Assembly: GCF_900186585.1 (NCBI RefSeq)
Contig: NZ_FYDD01000003.1
Location: 1,054,001-1,118,000 of the forward strand
DNA length: 64,000 bases
DNA from: Massiliimalia timonensis
GTDB taxonomy: Bacteria; Bacillota; Clostridia; Oscillospirales; Ruminococcaceae
Direction of reading: 5' to 3'
A program made the position numbers and the translations under genes. This document shows, piece by piece, positions 1 through 8,959 of this stretch. Numbering within the stretch: the stretch's first letter is position 1; the number at the start of each line of letters is the position of its first letter. The notes under the pieces were generated by a model that was not told where the DNA came from, made no database searches, and worked only from the letters and a program-made list of their open reading frames with translations.

Positions 1-100
1 GCCGAATGATCTCATCCGCATTCAGGCGCAGGCCGGGAAAGGTGACCTGTACAGTTTCCCGTTCCAGTACTTTCAATAAGATCTCTTGATATAATTCCAT
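1..100 (-). CDS. hypothetical protein, N-terminal fragment
   Basis: The first 33 codons of a minus-strand gene are visible, beginning MELYQEILLKVLERE and running off the left edge. A GAGG motif lies a few bases before the ATG, closer than usual. I do not recognise the family. The visible part is acidic and probably helical. It diverges from the small ribbon-helix-helix gene at 206, so the roughly 100 bases between them should carry promoters for both. Confidence 0.5.
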   Translation of the reverse strand, partial: MELYQEILLKVLERETVQVTFPGLRLNADEIIR

Positions 101-205
101 CTTCCTCACATCTATACTACTTTATACCACTTTAAGCGAATAGTCAATATCTTATCCTACAATATAGTATAATATAATTATTATTTTTAAGCTGAGGGGA
201 TAGCT

Positions 206-355
206 ATGAAACCACTAAAACAAAAAGTCAGCATCACATTAGATGAGGATGTGATCAAAAATTTGAAAACGTTAGCAGAAGAATGTGACCGTTCCCTTTC
301 ACAATACATCAATCTGATTTTAAAGGAATACCTGAAAAACCTTGATCAGCAATAG
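206..355 (+). CDS. small ribbon-helix-helix (CopG/Arc-like) protein
   Basis: A 49-residue protein with the short beta strand followed by two helices expected of ribbon-helix-helix DNA-binding proteins. The strand is around residues 7-12 (KVSITL), and the helices are about 14-27 (VIKNLKTLAEECD) and 30-46 (SLSQYINLILKEYLKN). A strong site, GAGGGGA, sits 5 bases before the ATG, and a TATAAT-like box lies at 168-173. It ends just before a strong terminator hairpin. No toxin gene is adjacent, so it is more likely a stand-alone regulator than an antitoxin. The fold call rests on the hydrophobic pattern only. Confidence 0.75.
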   Translation: MKPLKQKVSITLDEDVIKNLKTLAEECDRSLSQYINLILKEYLKNLDQQ

Positions 356-366
356 CCCTGATTGTA

Positions 367-412
367 AAGAAGCTCCATTGTAAAGGCGATCAGCCTTACA
401 ATGGAGCTTCTT
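367..412. terminator. bidirectional intrinsic terminator
   Basis: An almost perfect stem of about 19 base pairs (arm AAGAAGCTCCATTGTAA, one bulged A) with a 7-base loop lies between the small ribbon-helix-helix gene and the convergent aroE. T-rich stretches follow on both strands, so it can end both transcripts. Confidence 0.85.
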
Positions 413-436
413 TGGATTTTAACTTTTAAGTCTCTG

Positions 437-1300
437 CTATTTTTCGGGAAATAACGCTTTTTTCACCAGTTCTACCGGCATTGGCTTTCCGGTCCATTTT
501 TCAAAAGAAGCCGCTCCTTGATACAGCACCATTCCCAGCCCATTCATGGTGCGGCAGCCGGTTTCTTTAGCCATTTGCAGCAGCAGGGTTTCCCGTGGCT
601 GATAAATCACGTCGCTTACAAACAGTTCCCGATGCAGAAAGCTTTGATCCGGAATTGGCGACTGCCCCTCCATGGGCTTCATCCCTACCTGCGTGGCATT
701 GATCAGCAGTTCACTTTTGTCCAGACTGTATTTTAATGCTTCCCTGTCATTTAAGGGAAATACTTCTAAGGTGCAGTTCGTTTTGCCTTCGATCCGGGAA
801 ACCATATTCCGGGCACGTTCTTCATTTCGATTGAAAACTGTAATCTGAGCGGCGCCATCCAAAGCAGCCTGAGCACAGATCGCGGTCGCGGCGCCCCCAG
901 CCCCTAATAAAACCACTTTTTTCCCAGAGATCTCAAAACCCTCTTCCCGAAGGGAACGCAGATAGCCTTCCCCATCGGTAATATGACCGGTCAGAATTCC
1001 CTCATCGTTGATAATGGTGTTGACTGCACCAACCATTTGAGCGGCAGGTGTCAATCTGTCCATCAATGGAACTACCGCAGTCTTACAGGGCATCGTCACA
1101 TTTGCCCCCCGCATCCGAAAAGCTTTCAGCGCTGCGATTGCCTGCGGCACCTCGCCGCTCCCCACCTCAAAGGCCAGGTAAGCATAATCCAGCCCCAGCG
1201 CTTTAAAGGAGAGGTTATGCATCATCGGGGAAACACTGTGTTTTACCGGCGAGCCAAACAGCCCCAGCAATACTGTGCTCCCTGTGATCCGTTGTTCCAT
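437..1300 (-). CDS. aroE: shikimate dehydrogenase
   Basis: NADP-dependent reduction of 3-dehydroshikimate to shikimate in the chorismate pathway; cytoplasmic. The substrate domain has the SxS motif at residues 22-24, NVTMPCK with the catalytic lysine at about 73, N94 and the catalytic aspartate at about 109. The Rossmann loop GAGGAA is at 133-138, followed by FNRN for cofactor binding and INATQVGM near 215. One oddity is that the usual NTDG before the aspartate reads ITDG here. The frame stays open to a TTG at 1330, but I prefer the ATG at 1300, which has an AAAGAGA site upstream; this gives 287 residues, normal for the family. It stands alone, facing away from uxaC. Confidence 0.93.
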   Translation of the reverse strand: MEQRITGSTVLLGLFGSPVKHSVSPMMHNLSFKALGLDYAYLAFEVGSGEVPQAIAALKAFRMRGANVTMPCKTAVVPLMDRLTPAAQMVGAVNTIINDEGILTGHITDGEGYLRSLREEGFEISGKKVVLLGAGGAATAICAQAALDGAAQITVFNRNEERARNMVSRIEGKTNCTLEVFPLNDREALKYSLDKSELLINATQVGMKPMEGQSPIPDQSFLHRELFVSDVIYQPRETLLLQMAKETGCRTMNGLGMVLYQGAASFEKWTGKPMPVELVKKALFPEK

Positions 1301-1424
1301 GTTATCATCATCTCTTTCTTCATTTGACAAATTCCCAGTAAGCCTGTATTTTGAAAAGGTACATATCCTATTCAGGCCTGCTTTCCTTGTTATTTTATTC
1401 TGTTTCTAACGGATTGTCAAACCC

Positions 1425-1453
1425 TTGCAACTAAAGGAAAAAAGGCGTATAAT
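1425..1453 (+). promoter_or_regulatory. sigma-A promoter of uxaC
   Basis: TTGCAA (1425-1430), a 17-base spacer and a perfect TATAAT (1448-1453), about 33 bases before the uxaC start codon. Confidence 0.8.
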
Positions 1454-1485
1454 TCAGGTAAATGACTTGAAAGGGAGGAATTTCG

Positions 1486-2901
1486 ATGAAACAGGCGTTT
1501 CTGGACCAGAATTTTTTATTGTCGACCGACACGGCAAAAATCCTGTACCACCAATATGCTAAACCCATGCCGATCGTGGACTACCACTGTCATATCAGCC
1601 CGGCAGAGATCGCTCAGGACCGGCAGTTTCAAAACCTGACCCAGCTCTGGCTGGAGGGAGACCACTACAAATGGAGGCTTTTAAGGGCAAACGGTATCCC
1701 GGAGGAAGAAATTACCGGCACTGATGCTACGGATTATGAAAAATTCTGTTTATGGGCGTCGGTCCTGCCAAAAGCGATCGGAAATCCCCTTTATCATTGG
1801 ACACATCTGGAATTGCAGCGTTATTTTGGTATATATGAACCGCTCAATGAATCCTCCGCGGAACGCATTTGGGAGATCAGTTCCAAAAAATGCGCCGCCC
1901 ACGCCCTTTCTGCCCGGAATATCATCCGGCATTCCAACGTTCGGGTCCTCTGTACCACCGACGACCCGATAGATTCCTTGCAGGAGCATGAGCAGCTAGC
2001 GCATGACGCTGCCTTTTCTGCCAAAGTATTTCCAGCCTTTCGTCCCGATAAAGCAATGAATATCCAAAAGCCGGAGTTTAATGAATATCTGGACCAGCTG
2101 GAACAGGTCTGCCATACCCCAGTCAGCTGTTTTGAAGAGCTTTGTTCTGCACTGGAAGAACGGATCGAATATTTTTCTCTCCATGGCTGCAAGGCGGCGG
2201 ATCATGGGCTGGACAGAGTTGTATTTGAGGAAGCAGATGCTCAAACAGTGGAAGAATTGTTCCAAAAACGGCGCGGCGGAGCAGACCTTACCGATACCGA
2301 AGCCGCCCAATATCAGACTGCCCTGCTCCTCTTTTTAGGAAAACAGTACGCAAAATATAATATTGTGATGCAGCTCCATTATGGCGCCGCACGCAACTGT
2401 AACACCTTCCGGTATGGACTGCTCGGACCGGACACCGGATTCGATTCGATCGCCCCCGGTTTTAACGGCGCCGGACTGGCTCCATTGCTGAACGCTTTAG
2501 AACAGGAAAACAGTCTGCCGAAAACAGTTGTTTATTCCCTCAACCCCAATGATAATGAATATATCCTCAGCGTGATCGGGTGTTTTCAGGGAACCGAAGC
2601 CGCAGGGAAATTACAGCATGGCTGCCCATGGTGGTTCAATGATCACGAAGCGGGAATCCGCAAACAGCTTTGTGATCTGGCAAATGCCGGCGTCTTGGGC
2701 AATTTTATCGGGATGCTGACCGATTCACGCAGCTTTCTTTCTTACACCCGGCATGAATATTTCCGCAGGATCCTATGCGACGTCATTGGAAAGTGGGTGG
2801 AAGAGGGCAAGTACCCCGACGATCTGCCCTATCTTGGCAAAATGGTACAGGATATTTCTTACTATAATGCCATGCGATATTTTGGGTTCGAAGAACCATG
2901 A
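1486..2901 (+). CDS. uxaC: uronate (glucuronate/galacturonate) isomerase
   Basis: Converts D-glucuronate to D-fructuronate or D-galacturonate to D-tagaturonate, the first step of hexuronate catabolism. The protein has 471 residues, the usual length. Family marks include the metal-binding DYHCHISP near residue 33, LCTTDDP near 165 and a long conserved C-terminal half with HYGAARN and WWFNDHEAG. A GGGAGG site lies 7 bases before the ATG. No uxaB, uxuA, kdgK or uronate transporter is adjacent, so the rest of the pathway must be elsewhere or absent. It has its own promoter and terminator. Confidence 0.95.
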   Translation: MKQAFLDQNFLLSTDTAKILYHQYAKPMPIVDYHCHISPAEIAQDRQFQNLTQLWLEGDHYKWRLLRANGIPEEEITGTDATDYEKFCLWASVLPKAIGNPLYHWTHLELQRYFGIYEPLNESSAERIWEISSKKCAAHALSARNIIRHSNVRVLCTTDDPIDSLQEHEQLAHDAAFSAKVFPAFRPDKAMNIQKPEFNEYLDQLEQVCHTPVSCFEELCSALEERIEYFSLHGCKAADHGLDRVVFEEADAQTVEELFQKRRGGADLTDTEAAQYQTALLLFLGKQYAKYNIVMQLHYGAARNCNTFRYGLLGPDTGFDSIAPGFNGAGLAPLLNALEQENSLPKTVVYSLNPNDNEYILSVIGCFQGTEAAGKLQHGCPWWFNDHEAGIRKQLCDLANAGVLGNFIGMLTDSRSFLSYTRHEYFRRILCDVIGKWVEEGKYPDDLPYLGKMVQDISYYNAMRYFGFEEP

Positions 2902-2986
2902 TCAATTTTTGGGGAAAAGTTTTCTCCTGTACATTTTCATTCCAGCAACTGGATTTATTTTTTCCCCAATTAAATTTTCTCCACCA

Positions 2987-3021
2987 AAAACGGACAGCAG
3001 GATTTTCCTGCTGTCCGTTTT
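2987..3021. terminator. intrinsic terminator after uxaC
   Basis: A 15-base-pair stem (AAACGGACAGCAGGA with its complement) and a TTTT loop, with A/T tracts on both sides. It can serve both uxaC and the convergent gene at 3028. Confidence 0.85.
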
Positions 3022-3027
3022 ATCATT

Positions 3028-3519
3028 TTAAGAAGAAAAATAAAGGAAATCACATAGCTTTGCCTGCATCCTGCGCGCCGATTCCTGATCATGCGGACGG
3101 TAGGCGGAAAGGTCCCACCGGAAGCACCGAGCGGTGTTTCTGCCCCCTCCGTGTGACTCCAGCACTAAATACCGGTCACAGCCGGCAACCCGCAAAAAGC
3201 GCAGCAGAGCGCTTTCTTTTATGTACCGGGAGGTATAAAGCGTTTTCCTGCTCCAAACGGAATCTTTCCCTTTCAGGAACCGCCTACTCCGGCCCTTTTT
3301 TCGGCGGTCTAACGGAATTAGGGTATCCGTTTGTCCAAAGAAATCATGGCAGTAAATAAATACCGGCATGCTCCGGCTTAAAAAGCGGAGCCGTCCAGCG
3401 GCCTCCATCGGCACCAGACAGACCGCCGGCATTGCTCCACAGGTCTTTAGGAATGCGAAGGCCTCTACGATCTTCTCCTGTATGCAGTCGTCATTCCGTA
3501 CGATCACACCGAGTTTCAT
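3028..3519 (-). CDS. hypothetical protein
   Basis: 163 residues from an ATG at 3519 that has a GGGGG run about 7 bases upstream; an in-frame ATG lies further out at 3552. I do not recognise the family. The protein starts with a short beta-alpha unit (MKLGVIVRNDDCI), is very basic in the middle (DRRKKGRSRR), carries several cysteines and ends with an aromatic stretch (DFLYFSS). There is no signal peptide or membrane segment. It lies immediately downstream of the flavoprotein at 3597 on the same strand, so they may be cotranscribed. Confidence 0.6.
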   Translation of the reverse strand: MKLGVIVRNDDCIQEKIVEAFAFLKTCGAMPAVCLVPMEAAGRLRFLSRSMPVFIYCHDFFGQTDTLIPLDRRKKGRSRRFLKGKDSVWSRKTLYTSRYIKESALLRFLRVAGCDRYLVLESHGGGRNTARCFRWDLSAYRPHDQESARRMQAKLCDFLYFSS

Positions 3520-3596
3520 CACAGCGCCCCCAAGTTTTAGAAAATAAACCAAAACTGATTCACTACCATGCTATGCTGAGGCGCTTTAGGCGGTTC

Positions 3597-5192
3597 CTAG
3601 TCTTTGGGCGCATAAACGGAAATGATCTTCTGCGCCACTCGCAGCCCATCCACGGCGGCGCTCATGATGCCGCCTGCATATCCTGCCCCTTCACCACAGG
3701 GATAAATCCCGCTTGCAGAGATAGACTCCATGCTCTCCCCGTCCCGCAGGATCCTCAGCGGAGAGGAGGTTCGGGTTTCTACCCCGGTCAGTACGCTGTC
3801 TGGCGCCGCAAAGCCATGCAGTTTCCGGTCAAACTTTAAAAGCCCTTTGCGCAGCATCTCTGTTACAAAGGGAGGGAAGACCTTATCCGGGCTGCACGCG
3901 GTCACCCCCAGCGCGTAGCTTGGCTCCACCCGGCCGAGCGAAAGCCCTGCCCCGCCTTTCAAAAATTCCCCAACCGTTGTCCCAACCGCACGGTAATCTC
4001 CGCCGCCCAGCCGGAACGCCGATGTTTCTAAAGAGCTCTGGAACCTTACCCCATCCATAGGATGGGTGCCAAAATCCTGTGGTGTGACCGATACCGCTAC
4101 CGCCGCATTCGCATTTTTCCGGTCACGGCGGTATTCGCTCATCCCATTGGTGACGACCGTCCCCTCGCTGGAAGAGGAGGGGACTACCAGCCCGCCCGGA
4201 CACATACAAAAGGTGTATACGCCCCTTCCGTTTTCACGGTAAGAAAGCTGGTATTCCCCTACCGGCAGGGCAGGATGCCCTGCCAGCTCTCCATAAAGGC
4301 TCTTGTCGATCTCTGATTGCAGGTGCTCGATTCGCATCCCTATCGAAAAACTTTTTGCCTCCATAGCGACGCCCTGCTCTAACAGCATCTGAAAGGTATC
4401 CCGTGCGCTGTGCCCCAGTGCCGCCACCAGAACACCTGTCTCCACTTCTTCCCCATTCACAGTAATGCTTTTCAGCTTCCCGTTTTCTATCCGGACAGAA
4501 TCCAGCCGCTGGCCGAAACGCACTTCTCCGCCCATCTTTATAATGGCTTGGCGCATCCGCTTGATCACACCCCGCAGTTTGTCGGTGCCAATATGGGGCT
4601 TTGCCTTTGCTACGATCTGCGGCGGCGCACCAAACTCCACAAAACGTTCCAGCACATACCCGCACCGCTCGTCCGAGATCCGAGTAGTCAGCTTTCCATC
4701 GGAAAAAGTGCCTGCTCCTCCTTCCCCAAACTGTACGTTGCATTCCGTATTCAGTTTCCCGTGTTTCCAAAACCGCTCTACAGCCTCTACCCGTCGCTCC
4801 ACATCATAGCCGCGCTCTAATACGATCGGACGGTATCCTTCCTGCGCCAGCGCATAGGCGCAGAAGATCCCGGCCGGCCCGAAGCCGGCAATGTAGATCG
4901 GCGTCTTCAGCCGTTGTGTCCCATGCGGGAAACGAAGTTCTGTATCCGGGCGGTATTGAACGTCTTTATCAGCCAACCGTCTGCAAAGCGTTTCCTCATC
5001 GATCGAAAGCTTCACTAAAACAGAACCGACAAAACAGACCTGTCCCCGTTTTCTAGCGTCTAATGATTTTTTATAAAGCTGTGCCTCCTGAACGGCAGCC
5101 CGTTCTACCCCCAGCCGCCGGATCCCTTTTTCGATCAGCACCTCTTCTGGAGCAGACAACCCCGCTTTCAGATTTGTTACCAATACTGACAT
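3597..5192 (-). CDS. FAD-dependent dehydrogenase (COG2509 type)
   Basis: A 531-residue cytoplasmic flavoprotein of a widespread clostridial family with no settled substrate. A short N-terminal domain precedes the dinucleotide-binding motif (AGFGPAG, residues about 103-110) with an acidic end of the second strand (VLERG). FGEGGAGTFSDGKL and the C-terminal GEGAGYAGGIMSAAVDG complete the FAD site as in related oxidoreductases. The start at 5192 is chosen because AAGGA lies 6 bases upstream; the frame extends to 5228 through the upstream terminator, which is unlikely to be coding. It follows cdaA-ybbR on the same strand but is separated by a hairpin. Function beyond redox chemistry is unknown. 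Confidence 0.82.
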   Translation of the reverse strand: MSVLVTNLKAGLSAPEEVLIEKGIRRLGVERAAVQEAQLYKKSLDARKRGQVCFVGSVLVKLSIDEETLCRRLADKDVQYRPDTELRFPHGTQRLKTPIYIAGFGPAGIFCAYALAQEGYRPIVLERGYDVERRVEAVERFWKHGKLNTECNVQFGEGGAGTFSDGKLTTRISDERCGYVLERFVEFGAPPQIVAKAKPHIGTDKLRGVIKRMRQAIIKMGGEVRFGQRLDSVRIENGKLKSITVNGEEVETGVLVAALGHSARDTFQMLLEQGVAMEAKSFSIGMRIEHLQSEIDKSLYGELAGHPALPVGEYQLSYRENGRGVYTFCMCPGGLVVPSSSSEGTVVTNGMSEYRRDRKNANAAVAVSVTPQDFGTHPMDGVRFQSSLETSAFRLGGGDYRAVGTTVGEFLKGGAGLSLGRVEPSYALGVTACSPDKVFPPFVTEMLRKGLLKFDRKLHGFAAPDSVLTGVETRTSSPLRILRDGESMESISASGIYPCGEGAGYAGGIMSAAVDGLRVAQKIISVYAPKD

Positions 5193-5210
5193 ATTTATCC
5201 TTCCCAACCA

Positions 5211-5244
5211 AAAATAAAGGCGGCCCATCAGCCGCCTTTATTTT
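5211..5244. terminator. intrinsic terminator after ybbR
   Basis: A 14-base-pair stem (AAAATAAAGGCGGC with its complement) and a 6-base loop, with T-rich flanks. It lies between the ybbR stop codon and the downstream flavoprotein gene. Confidence 0.75.
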
Positions 5245-5245
5245 T

Positions 5246-6514
5246 CTATTTCTTTTCCGTGACACGGACCAGTACGGAATAATCCGTCCCGACAGCCCAC
5301 GCCTGATGATCCCCAACCAAAGTGATCTTAGCGGCGACCCGCTTTTCCCCCTTTGAAAGAGAGATATTGGCAAAGTCAACAGTAGCCACAACATCTTCTG
5401 CACTCAGCTTGCTCACCACAGAAATCGGACCCACAAATTTGATATCCGAGATTTTTTCCGTGATCAGCTTCACGTTATAATTCGCTGGAACGTTCTTCAT
5501 GACGATATTGTCGCAGTTAAGTTTCACATACCCCATTCCCTCATCTGGGAAAGAGACCGTTACCTCCTGCACGCCGTCAATATTGATATAGCCAGCCAGC
5601 AGCGACACATCAAATTGGAATACAGAACCTATGTCGATCTTCCTAAAGTCGATCTCACCTAAAGAGATAGATTTCACATCTGTTGCCGCATCTACCGGAA
5701 CACCGATCAAAAGCTTATCGGCCGACATTTCATATTCCAGCTTGCCGGCATCGATCCCCGCCGGTACATTTACAAAATCAAAGGTCAGCGGCACTTCGAC
5801 CTGCTTGTACACCGGGATCGTGATCTTATATTCATTCTGCTGAGATGTGATTCTGGAAAGATCGATTTCATTATCATTTTCATCTAACAGCCTCAAAGTA
5901 CCAGTAACAGTCTGAGACGACGAGATCTCCTGTTTTTCCTCATTAACGATCTGGGTGGTCTTGATCCGTTTGATCACACTTTCCGGACCGGTGATCTTAA
6001 TTTCGTCCGGAGTTACCATTGCTTTTTCCAAAAAGCAGCCCTTTGCCGCCGTGATATTCGGTACATAGGCTTCTGGCGTTAATGTAGCGTCGACCAAGCG
6101 GTCAAACTCAACTGTCACTGTTTCAGGCTTTATTTTATCTACCTGATAATCCACATTTTTTTCTGTGTTTACCTGTTTGATCTCAATCGGCAGTTCATAC
6201 TGCCCCGGCTGGGTCACCGAAGAAAGATTCAGCGTCGCCTCAAAATCTTCCTTTTCCAATCCCCCGATCTGATAGGACTTCCCAATAATCCGCAGATCGA
6301 CCGTATCCTTCGAGATACCGACGATGCTCAATCCATTTGTTTCGGCGGCGCTTCCTGATATATTCATAGAGATCGGAATATCCCGGATCGTGGAAACCGC
6401 GTCGTTGTTCACCAGCGTTGTCACCGCGAACCAAGACGCGACCGCAACTAAAACAGACAGCACCTTTAAAAATTTACTGTTTTCAAATAATTTACTAAAC
6501 TCAAACTTTTTCAT
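5246..6514 (-). CDS. cdaR: YbbR-domain protein, regulator of diadenylate cyclase
   Basis: A 422-residue extracytoplasmic protein anchored by one N-terminal membrane helix (about residues 18-36, FLKVLSVLVAVASWFAVTTL), followed by several YbbR repeats of about 80-90 residues rich in beta strands (for example around PISMNISGS, VEVPLTFDFVN and ANYNVKLITE). In Bacillus and Listeria the product binds and modulates the cyclase CdaA. Its start overlaps the cdaA stop by 4 bases, indicating translational coupling. The glmM gene that often follows in this operon is not present. Confidence 0.92.
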   Translation of the reverse strand: MKKFEFSKLFENSKFLKVLSVLVAVASWFAVTTLVNNDAVSTIRDIPISMNISGSAAETNGLSIVGISKDTVDLRIIGKSYQIGGLEKEDFEATLNLSSVTQPGQYELPIEIKQVNTEKNVDYQVDKIKPETVTVEFDRLVDATLTPEAYVPNITAAKGCFLEKAMVTPDEIKITGPESVIKRIKTTQIVNEEKQEISSSQTVTGTLRLLDENDNEIDLSRITSQQNEYKITIPVYKQVEVPLTFDFVNVPAGIDAGKLEYEMSADKLLIGVPVDAATDVKSISLGEIDFRKIDIGSVFQFDVSLLAGYINIDGVQEVTVSFPDEGMGYVKLNCDNIVMKNVPANYNVKLITEKISDIKFVGPISVVSKLSAEDVVATVDFANISLSKGEKRVAAKITLVGDHQAWAVGTDYSVLVRVTEKK

Positions 6515-7368
6515 TTCTTCTTCCCCTTCAGGAAAGTGTGCTTTTTGCTTTCCTTATCTGTCTGCGGCACAAGCTTTTCTGTCAGGTAAGTCGCCAGCCT
6601 TTCGCTGGTAAAACCCCGCTGCAATTCCCCGTTTTCAGCAACAGAAACTGTTCCAGTTTCTTCAGACACCACAATGGTAATGGAATCCGATACCTCGCTG
6701 ATCCCAATCGCCGCCCGATGCCTAGACCCCAAATGGGTGGCGATCAGCTCTTCCTTTTGCGGCTTGGGCAAAAAGCAGGCAGCCGCTAAAACTCTGGCAT
6801 TGCGCATAATCACAGCGCCGTCGTGAAGCGGTGTGTTGACAAAGAAAATATTTCCAAACAACTCTACACTGGGTTTGGCATTTAGCTCAACTCCGGTTGC
6901 GATCTGCTCCCCCAGCTTCGTTTGCCGTTCAATTACAATCAAAGCACCGGTGGTGGATTTAGAAAGCCGCTGCACCGATTCCACAATGATCGGGATCACC
7001 CTTCCCCATTCGCCCGCATGCTTGTCCGATGCTTCTGAAGTAAATACCGATGTCACCTTAGTACGTCCTACCCGTTCCAAAACCCTTCTCAGTTCCGGCT
7101 GGAACAGGATGATCAACGCCAGGATCCCGATCTGGAACAGATTGGTAAATAAGAACTCCATGGTTTTGAGTTGAAATATCTTGGCGACAAAAAACGCCAA
7201 GCAGAGCAGCAATATCCCTTTAAGGAGCTGCTCTGCCCGCGTTTCACGAACGATCCGGAACGCTTTATAAACGATATAAGAAATCAGTGCAATGTCCAGC
7301 AGGTCAAACAGGGTAAAACCCTTCATGACGCTGTAAACTGCATCGAAAAAATTCTGTATTACTTGCAT
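6511..7368 (-). CDS. cdaA: diadenylate cyclase
   Basis: Makes the second messenger c-di-AMP from two ATP; membrane bound. 285 residues: three membrane helices (about 22-37, 47-65 and 77-90) and then the DAC domain (about 105-265) with the active-site motifs DGA (183-185) and RHR (216-218). Family knowledge links c-di-AMP to potassium, osmotic and cell-wall homeostasis. A site AAAGGATG precedes the ATG. The promoter overlaps the 3' end of the upstream NifS-like gene. It is cotranscribed with the YbbR gene. Confidence 0.95.
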   Translation of the reverse strand: MQVIQNFFDAVYSVMKGFTLFDLLDIALISYIVYKAFRIVRETRAEQLLKGILLLCLAFFVAKIFQLKTMEFLFTNLFQIGILALIILFQPELRRVLERVGRTKVTSVFTSEASDKHAGEWGRVIPIIVESVQRLSKSTTGALIVIERQTKLGEQIATGVELNAKPSVELFGNIFFVNTPLHDGAVIMRNARVLAAACFLPKPQKEELIATHLGSRHRAAIGISEVSDSITIVVSEETGTVSVAENGELQRGFTSERLATYLTEKLVPQTDKESKKHTFLKGKKK

Positions 7369-7443
7369 TTGGTTAACATCCTTTTTCTTTCCTGCTTTAA
7401 CTCATATTCTTCCCATATGACGTCTATTCATGAATCTATCTCT

Positions 7444-7472
7444 ATTCTAACAATTTTACCCCCGAAATTCAA
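7444..7472 (-). promoter_or_regulatory. promoter of cdaA-ybbR
   Basis: On the minus strand TTGAAT, a 17-base spacer and TAGAAT, about 75 bases before cdaA. The -35 box lies inside the last codons of the upstream gene. Confidence 0.65.
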
Positions 7473-8623
7473 GCGTTCTCAGAATATTTTGCAATTTGTT
7501 TCAATTCCCTTATCAAATTCATCATATCGCGTTTTGTGTTAAAAATAGAGGGCGAAACCCGCACTGCACCGCTCTCCTCTGTATGTAATACCCGGTGGGT
7601 CGTCGGTGCGCAGTGCAAGCCTCCGCGCACGCAGATCCCCCGTGCAGAAAGCCGTGCTACCACATCGACTGAGGGCAGTTCGCCCACATTGAACAACACG
7701 ATCGGCGCATATCTTCCCTTTTCATAATAATAATGGTATGTTTTTACCGCCCGGATCGAGGCAAGCTGTTCGTAACAAAATCGACATAGTTCAAATTCAT
7801 GTTCATACACTTTTTCCAATCCGATCTGTTTAATATGGGAAAGGCCGGCCCCGACAGACAAAATCCCTACAGTATTGATGGTTCCGCTTTCAAACCGATC
7901 CGGCAGAAAGTCAGGCTGCTCTAGCTGGGCAGAAGCGCTTCCGGTGCCGCCTTCCATAATGGTGTCCATCGCAAAATCCCCGTTTAACAACATCAGCCCG
8001 GTCCCTGTAGTTCCATAAAGTCCTTTGTGACCAGCTGTACAAAAGATGTCGATATTCATCCTAGGCAGGTTGACCGGCAAAACCCCAGCCGATTGCGCGC
8101 CGTCTACGATCAGCTTGATCCCTGCCTGGTGGCACAAGTCCCCCAGTTCTTTGATCGGCAGGATCAGTCCCGTCACATTAGAGGCATGCGTGCAGACGAT
8201 CGCCTTGGTGTTGGGACGGATCAAAGCGGCAAAGCTTCTTAATGTCTTTTCTACATCTCCCTCATAAACCGGGGCGCAGTCATAGTCAATGATCCCTTTT
8301 TTCTTGAGCGCATACAAAGGCCTCATGACCGAATTGTGCTCCAGTGTAGAAGTGATCGCGTGTCCCCCAGAGGACATGACTCCTTTGATCGCCATGTTTA
8401 ATGCATGGGAACAGTTTGAAGCGAACACGACCTGTTCTGCGCTGACCCCGAAAAAGTCTCCTACCAGTTCTCGGACCTGATAGATCTTTCCGGAAGTGCG
8501 CATCGAAATGCTGTGTCCGCTTCTTCCCGGATTCCCGCCATAAGTTTTAACAGCTTCTATGACGCTTCTTGCAACATTTTGTGGCTTCGGAAAGGTTGTG
8601 GCTGCATTGTCTAGATATATCAT
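7469..8623 (-). CDS. cysteine desulfurase/selenocysteine lyase family protein
   Basis: A class V aminotransferase-fold PLP enzyme of 384 residues. Motifs: YLDNAATTFPKP at the start, TLEHNSV, VDGAQSAG (PLP-contacting aspartate), the PLP lysine in AGHKGLYG, and a cysteine in RGGLHCAPTTH near residue 337 that would carry the persulfide. The family removes sulfur or selenium from cysteine or selenocysteine. Two ATGs are adjacent (8626 and 8623); the second has better spacing from GAGGTG. The upstream neighbour encodes a DUF3343 protein, a proposed Se/S carrier type, which suggests a shared sulfur or selenium task rather than general Fe-S assembly. Confidence 0.88.
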   Translation of the reverse strand: MIYLDNAATTFPKPQNVARSVIEAVKTYGGNPGRSGHSISMRTSGKIYQVRELVGDFFGVSAEQVVFASNCSHALNMAIKGVMSSGGHAITSTLEHNSVMRPLYALKKKGIIDYDCAPVYEGDVEKTLRSFAALIRPNTKAIVCTHASNVTGLILPIKELGDLCHQAGIKLIVDGAQSAGVLPVNLPRMNIDIFCTAGHKGLYGTTGTGLMLLNGDFAMDTIMEGGTGSASAQLEQPDFLPDRFESGTINTVGILSVGAGLSHIKQIGLEKVYEHEFELCRFCYEQLASIRAVKTYHYYYEKGRYAPIVLFNVGELPSVDVVARLSARGICVRGGLHCAPTTHRVLHTEESGAVRVSPSIFNTKRDMMNLIRELKQIAKYSENA

Positions 8624-8646
8624 CATCTCACCTCAGGCAAATGGAT

Positions 8647-8853
8647 TTAGTTTAAAATTTTGATCCCATCCTGCCGAAGGACCCGCGCCGCACGTTCGCA
8701 ATCCCCCTGTACCGCCACCGAATAGCCGCAACCTCTGGTGTGCAGGTGTTCCGGAGTATAAACGATCCGGCATGAGATCCCCCGTCGTCTTAAACTTTCC
8801 TTTGCCTTATATGCATACGTGAGCGACACTAAGCTGAGATAGCATTCACTCAT
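8647..8853 (-). CDS. DUF3343 family small protein (putative Se/S carrier)
   Basis: 68 residues matching the DUF3343 pattern: an N-terminal strand (CYLSLVSLTYAYKA), a helix, RGISCRIVYTPEH, and the RGCGYSVAV motif with its conserved cysteine. Family members have been proposed as sulfur or selenium carriers because they occur beside selenium genes; this is not proven. AAGGTGAAGG lies before the ATG. It precedes the NifS-like gene by about 20 bases on the same strand, so the two are probably one operon. Confidence 0.85.
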   Translation of the reverse strand: MSECYLSLVSLTYAYKAKESLRRRGISCRIVYTPEHLHTRGCGYSVAVQGDCERAARVLRQDGIKILN

Positions 8854-8959
8854 AAACCTTCACCTTTCCGTAAAGAGTTTGGAGTGTTTCCACTCCTCTT
8901 TTATTCTATGGAAAAGTAAGTTCCCTTGTGCATAATATCCTGTTCTTTCTTTGCGTGGA

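Noticed and set aside
8872-8903. GGAGTG/CACTCC hairpin between ispDF and the DUF3343 gene
   Set aside because: It is short, has no T-run at the right place on the minus strand, and could not be distinguished from a chance inverted repeat.
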